From positions 124,001 through 188,000 of the forward strand of contig NZ_CP095412.1 in NCBI RefSeq assembly GCF_023016265.1: 64,000 bases of DNA. Reading direction: 5' to 3'. The position numbers and the translations under genes are program-made. Position 1 is the stretch's first letter. Each line of letters starts with the position of its first letter. This DNA is from Blastococcus sp. PRF04-17 (lineage in GTDB: Bacteria > Actinomycetota > Actinomycetes > Mycobacteriales > Geodermatophilaceae). Shown here in pieces: positions 1 through 8,294 of this stretch. The notes below the pieces were generated by a model. The model was not told where the DNA came from and ran no database searches. It worked only from the letters and a program-made list of their open reading frames with translations.

Positions 1-2
1 TG

Positions 3-473
3 CTGCCCAAGGGCGGCGACGCCTGGATGACGTCGCTCATGTCGCGGCTGCCGGAGCGCGTCGCCGCGGCCGCGGACTGCGCAGGCCAGAAGTACGTCGA
101 CGCCGTGGCCGACGCGTTCGAGGACGGCCGCCTGCTCGGGGGAGAGGCCCAGCTGCTCACCCGGCTGGCCGGATCGGCCGGCCTCGGCGCCGCGCAGGCC
201 ACCGCCATGCACGAGGGATTCCTCGACTTCATGCGCGCCGCGGTGACGGCCGACGCCATCCTGACCACGGCCGAGATCCGGCGGCTGCGCACCGCTGCCC
301 ACGCCCTCGGCCTGCCCGACTACTTCGACGACCTGCGGCCCACGTCGCCGGCGGACCTGGCCGCCGCGCGCGCCGTCGTCCCGACGCCCCGCGAGGTGCG
401 GCTGTGCACCCACTGCCGCCGCCCCGGCCACGACCGGACCCGCTGCCCGGAGCTGGCCCTCGTCGGTCGCTGA
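3..473 (+). CDS. C-terminal part of a probable DEDD-type exonuclease with zinc knuckle (5' end outside window)
   Basis: The frame is open to the left window edge, so the N-terminus is missing. The visible 157 residues are helical, with an acidic stretch around EDGRLL and VTADAILTTAEIRRL that recalls the C-terminal helical (TerB-like) region of actinobacterial DnaQ-like exonucleases; this is recalled architecture and the catalytic domain is not in view. Near the C-terminus CTHCRRPGHDRTRC has exactly the C-x2-C-x4-H-x4-C spacing of a CCHC zinc knuckle, which suggests nucleic-acid binding. The internal ATG at 27 has no Shine-Dalgarno sequence and is probably not a start. Confidence 0.65.
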   Translation: MPKGGDAWMTSLMSRLPERVAAAADCAGQKYVDAVADAFEDGRLLGGEAQLLTRLAGSAGLGAAQATAMHEGFLDFMRAAVTADAILTTAEIRRLRTAAHALGLPDYFDDLRPTSPADLAAARAVVPTPREVRLCTHCRRPGHDRTRCPELALVGR

Positions 474-565
474 CCGGCGGGGCCCCGAAGGCGTTCCGGA
501 CGCCCGCGGAGGCGTGCGACGATGCGGCCGGAGGGGTTCCGGCCGGAGGGCGCGAGGACGAGGAC

Positions 566-1042
566 GTGACCACGAGAAGCGAGATGCGGGTCTCCGACGC
601 GGAGCGGCAGGCCGCGGCCGACCGGCTGCGCGCCTACCACGCCGACGGGCGCCTGGACCTCCTCGAGTACGACTCCCGGCTGGCCGCCGCCTACGCCGCG
701 GTGACCTACGGCGACCTGGACAAGCTGTTCACCGACCTGCCGGCGACCACGCCGTCGGCCCCGGCGGCGACCCCGGCGGCGGCAACAATCGAGCCCAAGC
801 AGGTGCTCGACACCATGGTCGTCGCCGACATGCACCTCGCCCTGAAGGTCCTCTGGACCATCTGGACCGGTGCGGTCCTCATCAACCTGACCGTCTGGCT
901 GCTGGTCAGCCTCGGCAGCGGCGAGGCGGGGTACTTCTGGCCGATGTGGCTGGCCGTGCCGGGCGTCGCGCTCGTCGGCGCCACCGTGGGGGTCGAGTCG
1001 ATCCGCCGCAACCGCCGCCAGGAGCGCCGACGGCTCCCGTAG
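566..1042 (+). CDS. DUF1707 and 2TM domain membrane protein
   Basis: 158 residues. The first ~55 match the DUF1707 pattern (MRVSDAERQAAADRLRAYHA, then GRLDLLEYDSRLAAAYAAVTYGDLDKLFTDLP), a short domain widespread in actinobacterial membrane proteins and of unknown function. An Ala/Pro linker follows, then two hydrophobic segments (about residues 100-120 and 128-148) and a basic tail, as in 2TM-domain proteins. The GTG at 566 was chosen because a purine-rich GAGGACGAGGA lies just upstream and the DUF1707 domain starts immediately after it. Reading further upstream only adds Pro/Arg-rich low-complexity sequence. Function unknown. Confidence 0.8.
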   Translation: MTTRSEMRVSDAERQAAADRLRAYHADGRLDLLEYDSRLAAAYAAVTYGDLDKLFTDLPATTPSAPAATPAAATIEPKQVLDTMVVADMHLALKVLWTIWTGAVLINLTVWLLVSLGSGEAGYFWPMWLAVPGVALVGATVGVESIRRNRRQERRRLP

Positions 1043-1056
1043 TCCACACCTGGCCC

Positions 1057-2334
1057 TCAGGGGCCGACGAACCACAGGAGCTGGGTGTCCTCCCGCGGGG
1101 TGTCGCACTCGCCGATGAGCAGCGCCCCGCCCGGGGCCGGCAGCAGTGCCCGCACGTCCAGCCGGGGCGAGCAGCCCAGCAGGATCGATCCCCGGACCTC
1201 CCCGGTGGTCAGGTCGACGGCTCGCACGCCCTCCGCGGCGGGGATCAGCGCCCACACCTGCGCCGGCTCGACGACCAGCGCGTAGGTGAAGATGCGGTCC
1301 TCGATCTGGGCCAGCAGCGGCCCGGCGCCGCCGCCCTCGGGGATCGCCAGGATCCACCCGCCCTCGTCCACCTCGACCAGGAGGAACACCGTCCCGTCGG
1401 GCGTGGCGGCGACGGCCTGCGTCTCGGCACCCTCCGCGAGGTCGGTCGCCCGCACCCCCTTGCCGTCGGGCCGGAGGGAGGCGTCGAACCGCAGCAGCGT
1501 CGGGATCCGGTCGGTCAGCACCTCGGTGGGGGAGGCGTCGAACGCCACGGTCACCCCGCCGTCGGGGCGGGCCACGAGCCCCGCCAGCTGCCGGCCGACG
1601 GGGGCCTGCGACACGGCGGCGACGTCGTCGGTCACGTCCCGGTCCTCGACCACCACGCCGGTCCGGACGTCGACGGCGACCAGGCGCTCGTCGACGCCGT
1701 CGTCCCGCTCGACCGTCGAGAAGAGGTACAGCGCGCCGCCGGCCAGTGCGGAGCGCCCGGTCGCCGAGACGGTGCCCCGGCGCAACGGGACGACGACGCG
1801 CGAGCTCACGGCGCCGGTCGCCGGGTCCACGACGGAGAAGCCGGAGGCCCCGCCGTCCGGGGTGCGCAGCTGGCCGCTGACGACGACGGCGCCGTCGTCG
1901 GCGAGGTGCACGTCCCAGACGTCGTGCATGCGGGGGAGCGGGACCGAGGCCAGGACGGCCAGGGACCCCGGCGCCACGCTGACCACCTGGTGCGGCAGGT
2001 CGGGGTCCCGGGGCGTCAGCAGCACCACCGCCCCGCCGTCGGGGGTCGCGACGGCGGCGTCGGCCCGGGCGAAGACGCCTGGCGTCGCGGCGGTCAGGTC
2101 GAGGACGCCGCGCAGGGTCGTCAGCGGTCCGAGGCTCCCCGGGGCGTCGTCCGGGGGTCCCCTGTAGGGCTCGAGGTCGGTGGAGGCGTCCGTCGGCCGC
2201 GCCGGCAGCGGCGAACCGGGGGACGACGAGGCGGTGGGCTCCGGTTCGCCGTCGGACCCGGACGTGCAGCCGGCGAGCAGACCCGCGGTGAGCGCGAGCG
2301 CCAGCGCCGCCGTCCGCGTATCCGCCCTGGTCAC
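1057..2334 (-). CDS. Secreted lipoprotein with beta-propeller-like repeats
   Basis: About 425 residues. The N-terminus is a lipoprotein signal: a hydrophobic stretch ending in LLAGC, then a Ser/Glu/Pro/Thr-rich linker. The body has repeating beta-strand units such as VVLLTPRDPDLPHQVVSV and GTVFLLVEVDEGGWILAI with Gly/Asp turns, suggesting a PQQ/WD-like propeller exposed outside the membrane. The GTG at 2334 has AAGAGG six bases upstream; the in-frame ATG at 2352 is an alternative. No catalytic motif is visible and the role is unknown. It converges on the DUF1707 gene, and the divergent zinc-ribbon gene starts 131 bp away. Confidence 0.75.
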   Translation of the reverse strand: MTRADTRTAALALALTAGLLAGCTSGSDGEPEPTASSSPGSPLPARPTDASTDLEPYRGPPDDAPGSLGPLTTLRGVLDLTAATPGVFARADAAVATPDGGAVVLLTPRDPDLPHQVVSVAPGSLAVLASVPLPRMHDVWDVHLADDGAVVVSGQLRTPDGGASGFSVVDPATGAVSSRVVVPLRRGTVSATGRSALAGGALYLFSTVERDDGVDERLVAVDVRTGVVVEDRDVTDDVAAVSQAPVGRQLAGLVARPDGGVTVAFDASPTEVLTDRIPTLLRFDASLRPDGKGVRATDLAEGAETQAVAATPDGTVFLLVEVDEGGWILAIPEGGGAGPLLAQIEDRIFTYALVVEPAQVWALIPAAEGVRAVDLTTGEVRGSILLGCSPRLDVRALLPAPGGALLIGECDTPREDTQLLWFVGP

Positions 2335-2465
2335 TTGAGCCTCTTCATCCATGACGGTCTGGTTACAGGTCGTCCCAAGCGCCGGAAACCTCTCCTGCCC
2401 GGCCGCTCGGCCTGCGATTCTCCGCCCACGGGTGAACGGCCTGCCCGCCGACCAGAGGAGGCACC

Positions 2466-2675
2466 ATGACGTGCGCACACTGCAACGCCGTCGAGCAGCG
2501 CGGGCGCTACTGCGTCGGCTGCGGCAAGTCGCTGCCCCCGTCGTCCCTGCCCGCGCGCCGGGTACGCCTCGCTCCCAAACACCTGCTCGACGACGACACC
2601 CAGCCGGTCCTGCGCTTCAACGTGACGCCGCGGCCCCCGGTCCGCGTGGAGCGGCACTCCACGGCGTCGGTCTGA
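2466..2675 (+). CDS. Small zinc-ribbon protein
   Basis: 69 residues. The N-terminal half is a treble-clef/zinc-ribbon: CAHC near residue 3 and CVGC near residue 17 form two C-x2-C pairs. The rest is a basic, Pro-rich tail with no domain. A strong AGAGGAGG precedes the ATG. A hairpin that can end transcription from both sides lies just downstream. Function unknown; small zinc ribbons of this type are usually binding modules. Confidence 0.75.
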   Translation: MTCAHCNAVEQRGRYCVGCGKSLPPSSLPARRVRLAPKHLLDDDTQPVLRFNVTPRPPVRVERHSTASV

Positions 2676-2681
2676 CCCGAG

Positions 2682-2730
2682 CTTTGGTACAGAAAGCCCC
2701 GCGGGACGCGGGTGCTTTCTGTACCCAAAG
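2682..2730. terminator. Bidirectional hairpin terminator
   Basis: Left arm CTTTGGTACAGAAAGC (2682-2697) pairs with GCTTTCTGTACCCAAAG (2714-2730) with one bulged C; the loop holds a second CCCGCGGGACGCGGG stem. It lies between two converging genes (stops at 2675 and 2741). Confidence 0.8.
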
Positions 2731-2740
2731 CGTGGTCCGG

Positions 2741-4273
2741 TCAGTGCGTGACGGCCAGTTCACGATCCTTCGTGGGGACGGCGGGCTGTCCGTCGGACTC
2801 GCGGATGCCGTACCGGGCGTAGAGCCGGCGCAGCGGCCGCGGCGCGTACCAGTTGGCCCGGCCGAGGAGCCGCATCGTCGCCGGCACCAGCAGGACCCGG
2901 ACGATCGTCGCGTCGATCACCACGGCGATCAGCATGGCGACGCCGATCATCTTGATGAACGTGATCCCCGACAGCGAGAACGCGCCGATCACCACGAGCA
3001 GCAGCAGCGCCGCGCTGGTGATGATGCCGCCGGTCCGCTGCAGCCCCGTCGCCACCGCCGTCGTGTTGTCGCCGGTGAGGTCGTACTGCTCGCGGATCCG
3101 CGACAGCAGGAAGACCTCGTAGTCCATCGACAACCCGAAGACGATCGCCAGCACCAGGATCGGCTGGGTCGCCTCGACGAACCCGGTGGGCGTGAAGTCC
3201 AGGAACCCGGACAGGTTGCCGTCCTGGAAGATCCACACCAGCGCGCCGAACGAGGCGCCGATCGACAGCACGTTCATCACCAGCGCCTTGAGCGGCAGCA
3301 CGATCGAGCCGAACGCGAGGAACAGCAGCACGAACGTCGTCGCGACCACCATCAGCGCCATCCACGGCAGCAGCGAGCCGAGGCTCTCCAGCAGGTCGGT
3401 GAGCACCGCACTCTGGCCACCGACCAGCACCTGGACCCCCTCGGGGGCCGGCACGTCGCGGATCTCGTTGACCAGTGCCCGCGCCTCCTCGGCCACCGGG
3501 TCGCCGTCGTAGGCGATCGCGACCCGGGCGGTGTCGCCCGCCGCGCCGGTCACCGTCGCGCCGTCCACCCCCGGGGCCGCCGCGACCGACTGGACGTAGG
3601 CCTGCAGGGCCGAGCCGCCCGCCGCCGAGTCGACGGCGTCCGGCAGGGTGACGATCGCCTCGATCGGGCCGGACGGGTCGGCCGGAAAGTCCTCGCGGAT
3701 GGTCTCGGTGACCACCCGGCTCTCCGTGCCGGCCGGCAGGGCCCGCTCGTCGATGCCGCCGAACTCCACCCGCAGGAACGGGAGGGTCAGGGCGCCCAGC
3801 AACGCCACCGTGGCAACGGTGATCAGGACCGGACGACGCATCACGCTGTGCGCGATCCGTGCCCACGCGCCGTGATCCTCGGTGCGGGCCGTGGCGACCG
3901 GGCGCCGGAACACCCGCCGCAGCCACGGGCGGACCGACAGGGCGTCCACCTTCGGGCCCAGCATCGCCAGCAGGGCCGGCAGCAGCGTCAGCGCCGCCAG
4001 CATCGCGATGAGGACGGCGCTCATGCCGCCGAAGCCCATCGAGCGCAGGAACACCTGCGGGAAGATCAGCAGCCCCGCCAGCGAGATGGCCACCGTGATC
4101 CCGGAGACCGCCACCGTGCGCCCGGCGGTCGCCATGGTGCGGGCCAGCGCCGTCTCGACGTCCCGCTGACGGCGGACTTCCGTGAAGACGGGCAGGGCTG
4201 TTTGAACGGAGCGCGTCGTGTTCTTAAGCCAAACACCAGACGTTCTGTAACAAAATATTGTGACAAAAATCAT
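2741..4273 (-). pseudogene. MMPL/RND-family exporter, C-terminal fragment (middle of gene replaced)
   Basis: The reading frame from about DVETALARTMATAGRTVAVSG to the stop is a normal MMPL-type transporter: the end of the first membrane bundle, a large extracytoplasmic domain, then the second bundle with the conserved MDYEVFLLSRIREQY motif and the C-terminal helices. Upstream of roughly 4165-4200 the frame runs into AT-rich DNA and only by chance continues to an ATG at 4273, whose first ~30 residues do not belong to the family. The first bundle, including the N-terminal-half GxxxDYxLF proton-relay region, is missing. The matching N-terminus is on the same strand at 4806-4989. As given the transporter cannot be functional. 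The facing TetR gene was probably its regulator. Confidence 0.8.
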
Positions 4274-4805
4274 GCATCGTCAGGCTGGTAAAAACAACTG
4301 TTTGTTTGTCAGTGAAGAAACAGGAATTGTAAACTCACTCCATTCTGCTGAAGGACAACATGGCACTGCAAAAACATATTCTATATGCTTTGGGAGTCGC
4401 TGTCTTGAATTCATCTCACGCTTGGTTTATCTGCTAAAAAACCCTTTTGGGTAAAATACAATGTGCTGGTAGTGGCTCATGCCACCACTGGCTCACAGGC
4501 CTCCTCCCAGCCTTCTGCTAAGTACAGGCACTTTTTGTCAGCAACCCCACTGTTAAAAATACAAAAACAGGCGCCTGCATGGGCCTCTCATGTTTTAATT
4601 CGAAGTGCAGTGACTGGCACTGCAGCTCACTGTACATGACTCCGCCTGTCTGTATTTATTTTAGGAATACAGGCATAGTGAGAACATTGGCTCAGGCATT
4701 AATCTCAGGCCATGGCACTCCGTGTGGCCTGGCTTCGCTGGCTACAGGCCATCGCTGTCAAATCATCACTGCAGCCCTAACACAATAACATCACCACCAC
4801 CACTA
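4200..4805. other. AT-rich foreign-looking segment replacing the middle of the MMPL gene
   Basis: About 0.6 kb of clearly lower GC than everything else in the window, with A/T runs (e.g. GTAACAAAATATTGTGAC) and no long frame with actinobacterial codon use. Two short frames exist (4260-4454 and 4579-4788); neither resembles a known protein. I see no terminal inverted repeats, transposase or target-site duplication. Short words such as GTGGCTCATGCC and TTAAAAATACAAAAACAGGC recall primate Alu repeats but not as one continuous alignment. The right edge is a penta-His codon run plus stop (4789-4806). Origin undetermined: assembly chimera, contaminant, construct or real insertion. The junctions are placed by composition only (within about 30 bp). 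Confidence 0.75.
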
Positions 4806-4989
4806 ACTGCCTCCGCTCGGCCACCTCCACGGCGCGCGAGCTGTCGCTGTCGGGGTCCTCGAAGCCGCCGCCGGTCATGGCGCCGAAGACTCCGGTGCCC
4901 CAGACGCCGGCGAACGCGACGAACGCGACGGCCAGTGCCACCACCCACCGGCGACGCCGGTAGATCACTCTGCCGAGGCTCTCGAACAT
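4806..4989 (-). pseudogene. MMPL/RND-family exporter, N-terminal fragment
   Basis: Starts at ATG 4989 with GGAG six bases upstream. It encodes the typical MMPL N-terminus: a basic cytoplasmic start (VIYRRRRW), the first transmembrane helix (VVALAVAFVAFAGVWGTGVF) and the acidic/serine motif GFEDPDSDSSRAVEVAER that opens the first extracytoplasmic domain. Immediately after this the frame enters the AT-rich segment and ends. Together with the fragment at 2741-4273 it would make one exporter gene with an internal stretch lost. Confidence 0.8.
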
Positions 4990-5017
4990 GGCATCTCCAG
5001 TGATAACGTCGAGTTGA

Positions 5018-5045
5018 GTGAACGGCGTTAGCTAACGGTGCTCAC
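5018..5045. promoter_or_regulatory. Putative TetR operator in the divergent exporter/TetR promoter
   Basis: A perfect 12-bp palindrome CGTTAGCTAACG (5026-5037) sits in the middle of a longer imperfect dyad (5018-5045). A further AACGGTG/CACCGTT inverted pair overlaps it to about 5061. It lies midway between the exporter start (4989) and the TetR start (5090), the usual place for an autoregulating TetR repressor. Confidence 0.6.
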
Positions 5046-5089
5046 TGTGCATACACCGTTTACTCTTGTCAACCCGGAGGTGCGTGGAG

Positions 5090-5842
5090 ATGGCGAATCC
5101 GTCGGTGGAGGTGCTGAGCCGGCGCGACCGGCAGCGCGCCGACACGGTCCGTGAGATCAAGGAGACCGCCCGGCGGCTGCTCGTCGAGCAGGGGCCGGAG
5201 GGGCTGGCCCTGCGCGCGGTGGCCCGGGAGATGGGGATGACGGCGCCGGCGCTCTACCGGTACTTCGCCAGCCGCGAGGACCTCGTCGAGAACCTCATCG
5301 TGGACCTCTACGACGAGCTCAGCGACTTCATGGAGGCCGCTCGCGACGCCGTGCCCACCACGACGGCTCGGCGCCTGATCGCCGCCAGTCGGGCGTTCCG
5401 CACGTGGGCGACCACGCACCACGCCGAGTTCGGCCTCGTCTTCGGCAGCGGTCTGGAGGCGGTCGTCCCCGGCGCCGAGGTGGAGGCGCTCCGCGACGGC
5501 CCGATCCAGGCCGCCGGTCAGCGTTTCGGCGGCATCTGCGCGGCCCTGCTGGCGCAGCTCTACCTCGAGCAGCCCTTCCCGATCCCGGCCGACGCAGAGC
5601 TCACCCCGCAGCTCAAGGAGCAGCTGCAGACCTGGTGCGAGAAGCTGCCCGTGCCGCTGCCGCTGGGCGTCACCTACGTCTTCCTGCACTGCTGGATCCG
5701 CCTCTACGGCATGGTCTGCATGGAGATCTTCGGGCACCTCCGGTTCGCCCTCGACGACGCCGAGCCGATGTTCGAGGCCGAGCTGTACAGCCTCGCGGAG
5801 CGATTGGGCGTGGCCGACCAATACCTGCCGCCGGCCTCGTGA
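5090..5842 (+). CDS. TetR/AcrR family repressor
   Basis: 250 residues. The N-terminal TetR helix-turn-helix is clear: IKETARRLLVEQGPEGLALRAVAREMGMTAPALYRYF then ASREDLVENLI. The larger C-terminal ligand/dimer domain (WATTHHAEFGLVFGSGLE) resembles the WHG/TetR_C_33 type. GGAGG lies nine bases before the ATG at 5090. It is divergent from the MMPL exporter gene with a palindromic operator between them, so the inference is repression of the exporter until a toxic ligand binds. Confidence 0.85.
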   Translation: MANPSVEVLSRRDRQRADTVREIKETARRLLVEQGPEGLALRAVAREMGMTAPALYRYFASREDLVENLIVDLYDELSDFMEAARDAVPTTTARRLIAASRAFRTWATTHHAEFGLVFGSGLEAVVPGAEVEALRDGPIQAAGQRFGGICAALLAQLYLEQPFPIPADAELTPQLKEQLQTWCEKLPVPLPLGVTYVFLHCWIRLYGMVCMEIFGHLRFALDDAEPMFEAELYSLAERLGVADQYLPPAS

Positions 5843-5867
5843 GCCGCGCCCGCCGCATGTGTGCGCG

Positions 5868-5930
5868 CACCTTCGCCGTGTCGGTGGAAGTGCGCGGCGC
5901 ACGGCGCGGATCCCCCGCACGGCGAAGGTG
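5868..5930. terminator. Long nested hairpin downstream of the TetR gene
   Basis: CACCTTCGCCGTG (5868-5880) and its exact complement CACGGCGAAGGTG (5918-5930) enclose a second inverted pair GTGCGC/GCGCAC. It lies 25 bp after the TetR stop and has no T-tract. It could be a terminator or a dispersed structured repeat. The rest of 5843-6086 holds nothing else I can name. Confidence 0.5.
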
Positions 5931-6086
5931 GCCGGCCGAGTCGCCGCTGCGGACGCCCGGCGGGGGCCCGGCACCGCGTGACCAGGCTCACTGCTAGCAA
6001 TACGCTTGCAGGAGTTAGCACCGTGGGTGGACGGGGCATTGACCGGACCGTCAGGTCATCCCCGATCCTTACGGAGTTGTTTCCTC

Positions 6087-7061
6087 ATGTCCGACAAGAA
6101 CGCCAAGCTGATCAACCAGCTGCGCGCTCTGGTCCTGCTCACCCAGACCGAGGAGCAGGTCGCGCGGACCCGCGTCTCGCAGGCCCGGACCGACGCCGTC
6201 CGCCGCGAGCTGCAGCAGAACGCCGACAACGCCGCGGCCCGCACGCTCGAGATCACCGAGCAGCTGCGCGCGCTCGGTGGCGTCCCGGACGTCGTCACCC
6301 CGGCGATCGGCCGGCTGACCGCCGTCCTCAAGGCGACCTTCGAGCAGGCCGCTCCCTTCGAGGAGGCCCTGCTGACCGACCTGCAGCTCGAGCACCAGCT
6401 GCTCGACCGCGCCCGGTACCTGAAGGTTCTGGCCGACCAGGCCAAGGAGACCAAGGTCCGGCAGCTCGCCGAGAAGCTCGTCGACGCCCACGAGGCGACC
6501 GTCGAGTGGCTCACCGTCGTGCTGGCCGAGGAGGCCATGGGCGGCCCGGCCGCGCTGGTCCCGACCCCGGTGCAGAAGGTGGCCGGTGGTGTCGCCCGCG
6601 CGGTCAACGCGCCGGTGCGGTTCTGGGCCAACACGGTCAACAACGCCGTCGACACCGTCAAGCACGCCGGCGAGGAGACCTCCGACCGGTTCGCCGCGGT
6701 GACCGACCGCGCGCAGCAGTTGGGCGACGCCGTCCGCGAGACGCTCACTGCCGGCCGCAGCGCCTCGCTGCGCCGCGCCGAGCAGATCGCCCGCCGCGAG
6801 GGCGACAAGGACGCCGCCGACGCCGCCAGGTCCGCCCGTGAGGAGCTCGGCGACGTCTCCGCCGACGAGCTGCCGATCAAGAACTACGACCAGCTCTCCG
6901 TCGGCGACGCCGTGAAGGCCATCAAGGGCCTCAAGGAGCCGCACGACATCCGCGTGGTCATCCGCTACGAGGAGACCCACAAGGGCCGGGCGAACGTGGC
7001 CAGCGCCGCGCAGACCCAGCTCGCCTCGCTGGCCAAGGAGGCCGTGGGCGTCGACAGCTGA
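6087..7061 (+). CDS. Ferritin-like helical protein of unknown function
   Basis: 324 residues. The first ~160 are long amphipathic helices with acidic/His positions (TEEQVARTRVSQARTDAVRREL, then EEALLTDLQLEHQLLDRARYL and EKLVDAHEATVEWLTVVLAEE), the pattern of four-helix ferritin-like/DUF892-type domains. A hinge around PVRFWANTVNNAVDTV leads to a charged coiled region and a final compact part (ELPIKNYDQLSVGDAVKAIKGL) of the kind seen in small heterochromatin-like tail modules. ACGGAGT precedes the ATG at 6087. No signal peptide or membrane span. It may be a stress or DNA-protection protein, but that is only a guess. Confidence 0.65.
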   Translation: MSDKNAKLINQLRALVLLTQTEEQVARTRVSQARTDAVRRELQQNADNAAARTLEITEQLRALGGVPDVVTPAIGRLTAVLKATFEQAAPFEEALLTDLQLEHQLLDRARYLKVLADQAKETKVRQLAEKLVDAHEATVEWLTVVLAEEAMGGPAALVPTPVQKVAGGVARAVNAPVRFWANTVNNAVDTVKHAGEETSDRFAAVTDRAQQLGDAVRETLTAGRSASLRRAEQIARREGDKDAADAARSAREELGDVSADELPIKNYDQLSVGDAVKAIKGLKEPHDIRVVIRYEETHKGRANVASAAQTQLASLAKEAVGVDS

Positions 7062-7122
7062 GAAAGGACCCCCTCCTCCCCACCCCTCGCCCGCTCGGGG
7101 CGGTGCCCTGGAGGGGGCCCGA

Positions 7123-7152
7123 GGGCCCGCACCCCGGCCGGGGTGCGGGCCC
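7123..7152. terminator. Strong GC-rich hairpin
   Basis: A perfect 30-bp palindrome: GGGCCCGCACCCCGG followed directly by its complement. It sits about 60 bp after the ferritin-like gene and ~110 bp before the next gene. No U-tract, as is common for actinobacterial terminators. Confidence 0.75.
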
Positions 7153-7264
7153 TCCGTGCGTCCTCGTGCCCGGTGCGTAGCGCCCCGCCCGGTCACGAAC
7201 AGGTAACGGGCATTCCGCGGCGCGGCAGAACGGCGCCCCGGTCCGAACGGGGAAGGTACGACTC

Positions 7265-7675
7265 ATGAGCATCACGCCCGAGGCCCTGGAAGCGGAGTTC
7301 ACGCTGACCACGGCCGCCACCCGCCTGGACTTCCTCAGCCGCCGCGACAACGGCGACACCGCGCTCAACACGGTGCGCGACGAGGGGCCGGACGACTGGA
7401 GCTCGATCAAGGACATCGACACCTCGCTCGACAGCTACGAGGCGCTGGAGCTGCTGGCACTCGGCGAGGTCATCTCCCGCAAGGCCCACGACAGCCAGCT
7501 CATCGGCATCCGCGCGGCGCTGCGGGGCGGCGTCGGCTGGGACGAGATCGCCCAGGCCCTCGGCGTTCCGCCGGACGTGGCCTGGGACTCCTTCGCCGAG
7601 TCGGTCGCGCAGCGGCTCGACCCCGATGCCGCGGCCCGGGCCCTCGAGCTGGCCGGCGCACGCCCCGGCGGCTGA
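7265..7675 (+). CDS. Conserved hypothetical protein with HTH-like C-terminal half
   Basis: 136 residues, cytoplasmic. The middle (AALRGGVGWDEIAQALGVPPDVAWDSFAESV) resembles the helix-turn-helix of small actinobacterial proteins that choose 'can this regulator bind' type sites; residues ~70-85 are ISRKAHDSQLIGIRAAL. I do not recognise a named family. GGGGAAGG lies before the ATG at 7265. Its stop is 1 bp from the end of the convergent response-regulator gene. Confidence 0.65.
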   Translation: MSITPEALEAEFTLTTAATRLDFLSRRDNGDTALNTVRDEGPDDWSSIKDIDTSLDSYEALELLALGEVISRKAHDSQLIGIRAALRGGVGWDEIAQALGVPPDVAWDSFAESVAQRLDPDAAARALELAGARPGG

Positions 7676-7676
7676 G

Positions 7677-8294
7677 TCACCGGCCGCGGGCCCGCAGCAC
7701 CGCCTCCACCCGGTCGCGGGCCTGCAGCTTGGCCAGCACGTGCGACACGTGATTGGCCACTGTCTTGGCGCTGACCTGCAGCTCGGCGGCGATCCGGCGG
7801 TTGTCCCAGCCCTCGGCCATCAGCGAGAGCACCTCCGACTCGCGGTCGGTCAGCTCCGGGAAGGCCGGCGTCGGCGGCCGGTCGAGCGCGGCGAGCAGGC
7901 GCCCGGCCACCCCGGCACCGAACACCGCACCGCCGGCGGCGACGGCCCGTACCGCGGCGAGCAGCTCCTCCTGGCCGGCTCCCTTGGGCACGTAACCGCG
8001 TGCCCCGGCCCGCATCGCGGCGAGCACCGACTCGTCGTCGTCCAGCATGGACAGCACGAGCACGGCGCTGTCGGGGCAGGCCCGGGCGATCCGGCGGGTC
8101 GCCTCCAGTCCCGACATCCCGGGCAGCGTGAGGTCCATCAGGACGACGTCGGGGCGGGTGAGGGTGGCCTCGCGGACGGCGCCCTCGCCGTCGGCGGCAT
8201 CCGCGACTACCTCGGTGTCGCCCACCGAGGACAGCAGCCCGGTGACCCCGGCGCGGAACAGCGGATGGTCGTCGACGACCAGGACGCGGATCAC
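7677..8294 (-). CDS. LuxR/NarL-family response regulator
   Basis: 205 residues. Receiver domain with the acidic pair VDDHPLFR, phospho-acceptor Asp in VVLMDLTLPGMSG, Ser in VLVLSMLDDDE and Lys in GYVPKGA. Then an Ala-rich linker and a LuxR-type helix-turn-helix (LTDRESEVLSLMAEG, NRRIAAELQVSAKTVANHVSHVLAKL). The GTG start at 8294 overlaps the histidine-kinase stop by 4 bases (GTGA), so the pair is translationally coupled. The kinase encoded just upstream should phosphorylate it; the target genes are not evident here. Confidence 0.9.
   Translation of the reverse strand: MIRVLVVDDHPLFRAGVTGLLSSVGDTEVVADAADGEGAVREATLTRPDVVLMDLTLPGMSGLEATRRIARACPDSAVLVLSMLDDDESVLAAMRAGARGYVPKGAGQEELLAAVRAVAAGGAVFGAGVAGRLLAALDRPPTPAFPELTDRESEVLSLMAEGWDNRRIAAELQVSAKTVANHVSHVLAKLQARDRVEAVLRARGR

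Noticed and set aside
4440-4720. Alu-like words (GTGGCTCATGCC, AAAAATACAAAAACAGGC, GCAGCTCACTG)
   Set aside because: The words are scattered and not in one continuous repeat alignment that I can show, so no SINE is annotated.
4789-4806. CAT plus four CAC codons then TAA at the right edge of the AT-rich block, in frame behind a short ORF that ends in TAA just before it; looks like a His-tag
   Set aside because: Only five His codons, located after a stop codon, and no other vector sequence recognised. I kept it as a clue to origin and did not call a construct.
7123-7152. The perfect 30-bp palindrome as a regulator site
   Set aside because: It lies after a gene, is pure GC stem and fits a terminator better than an operator.
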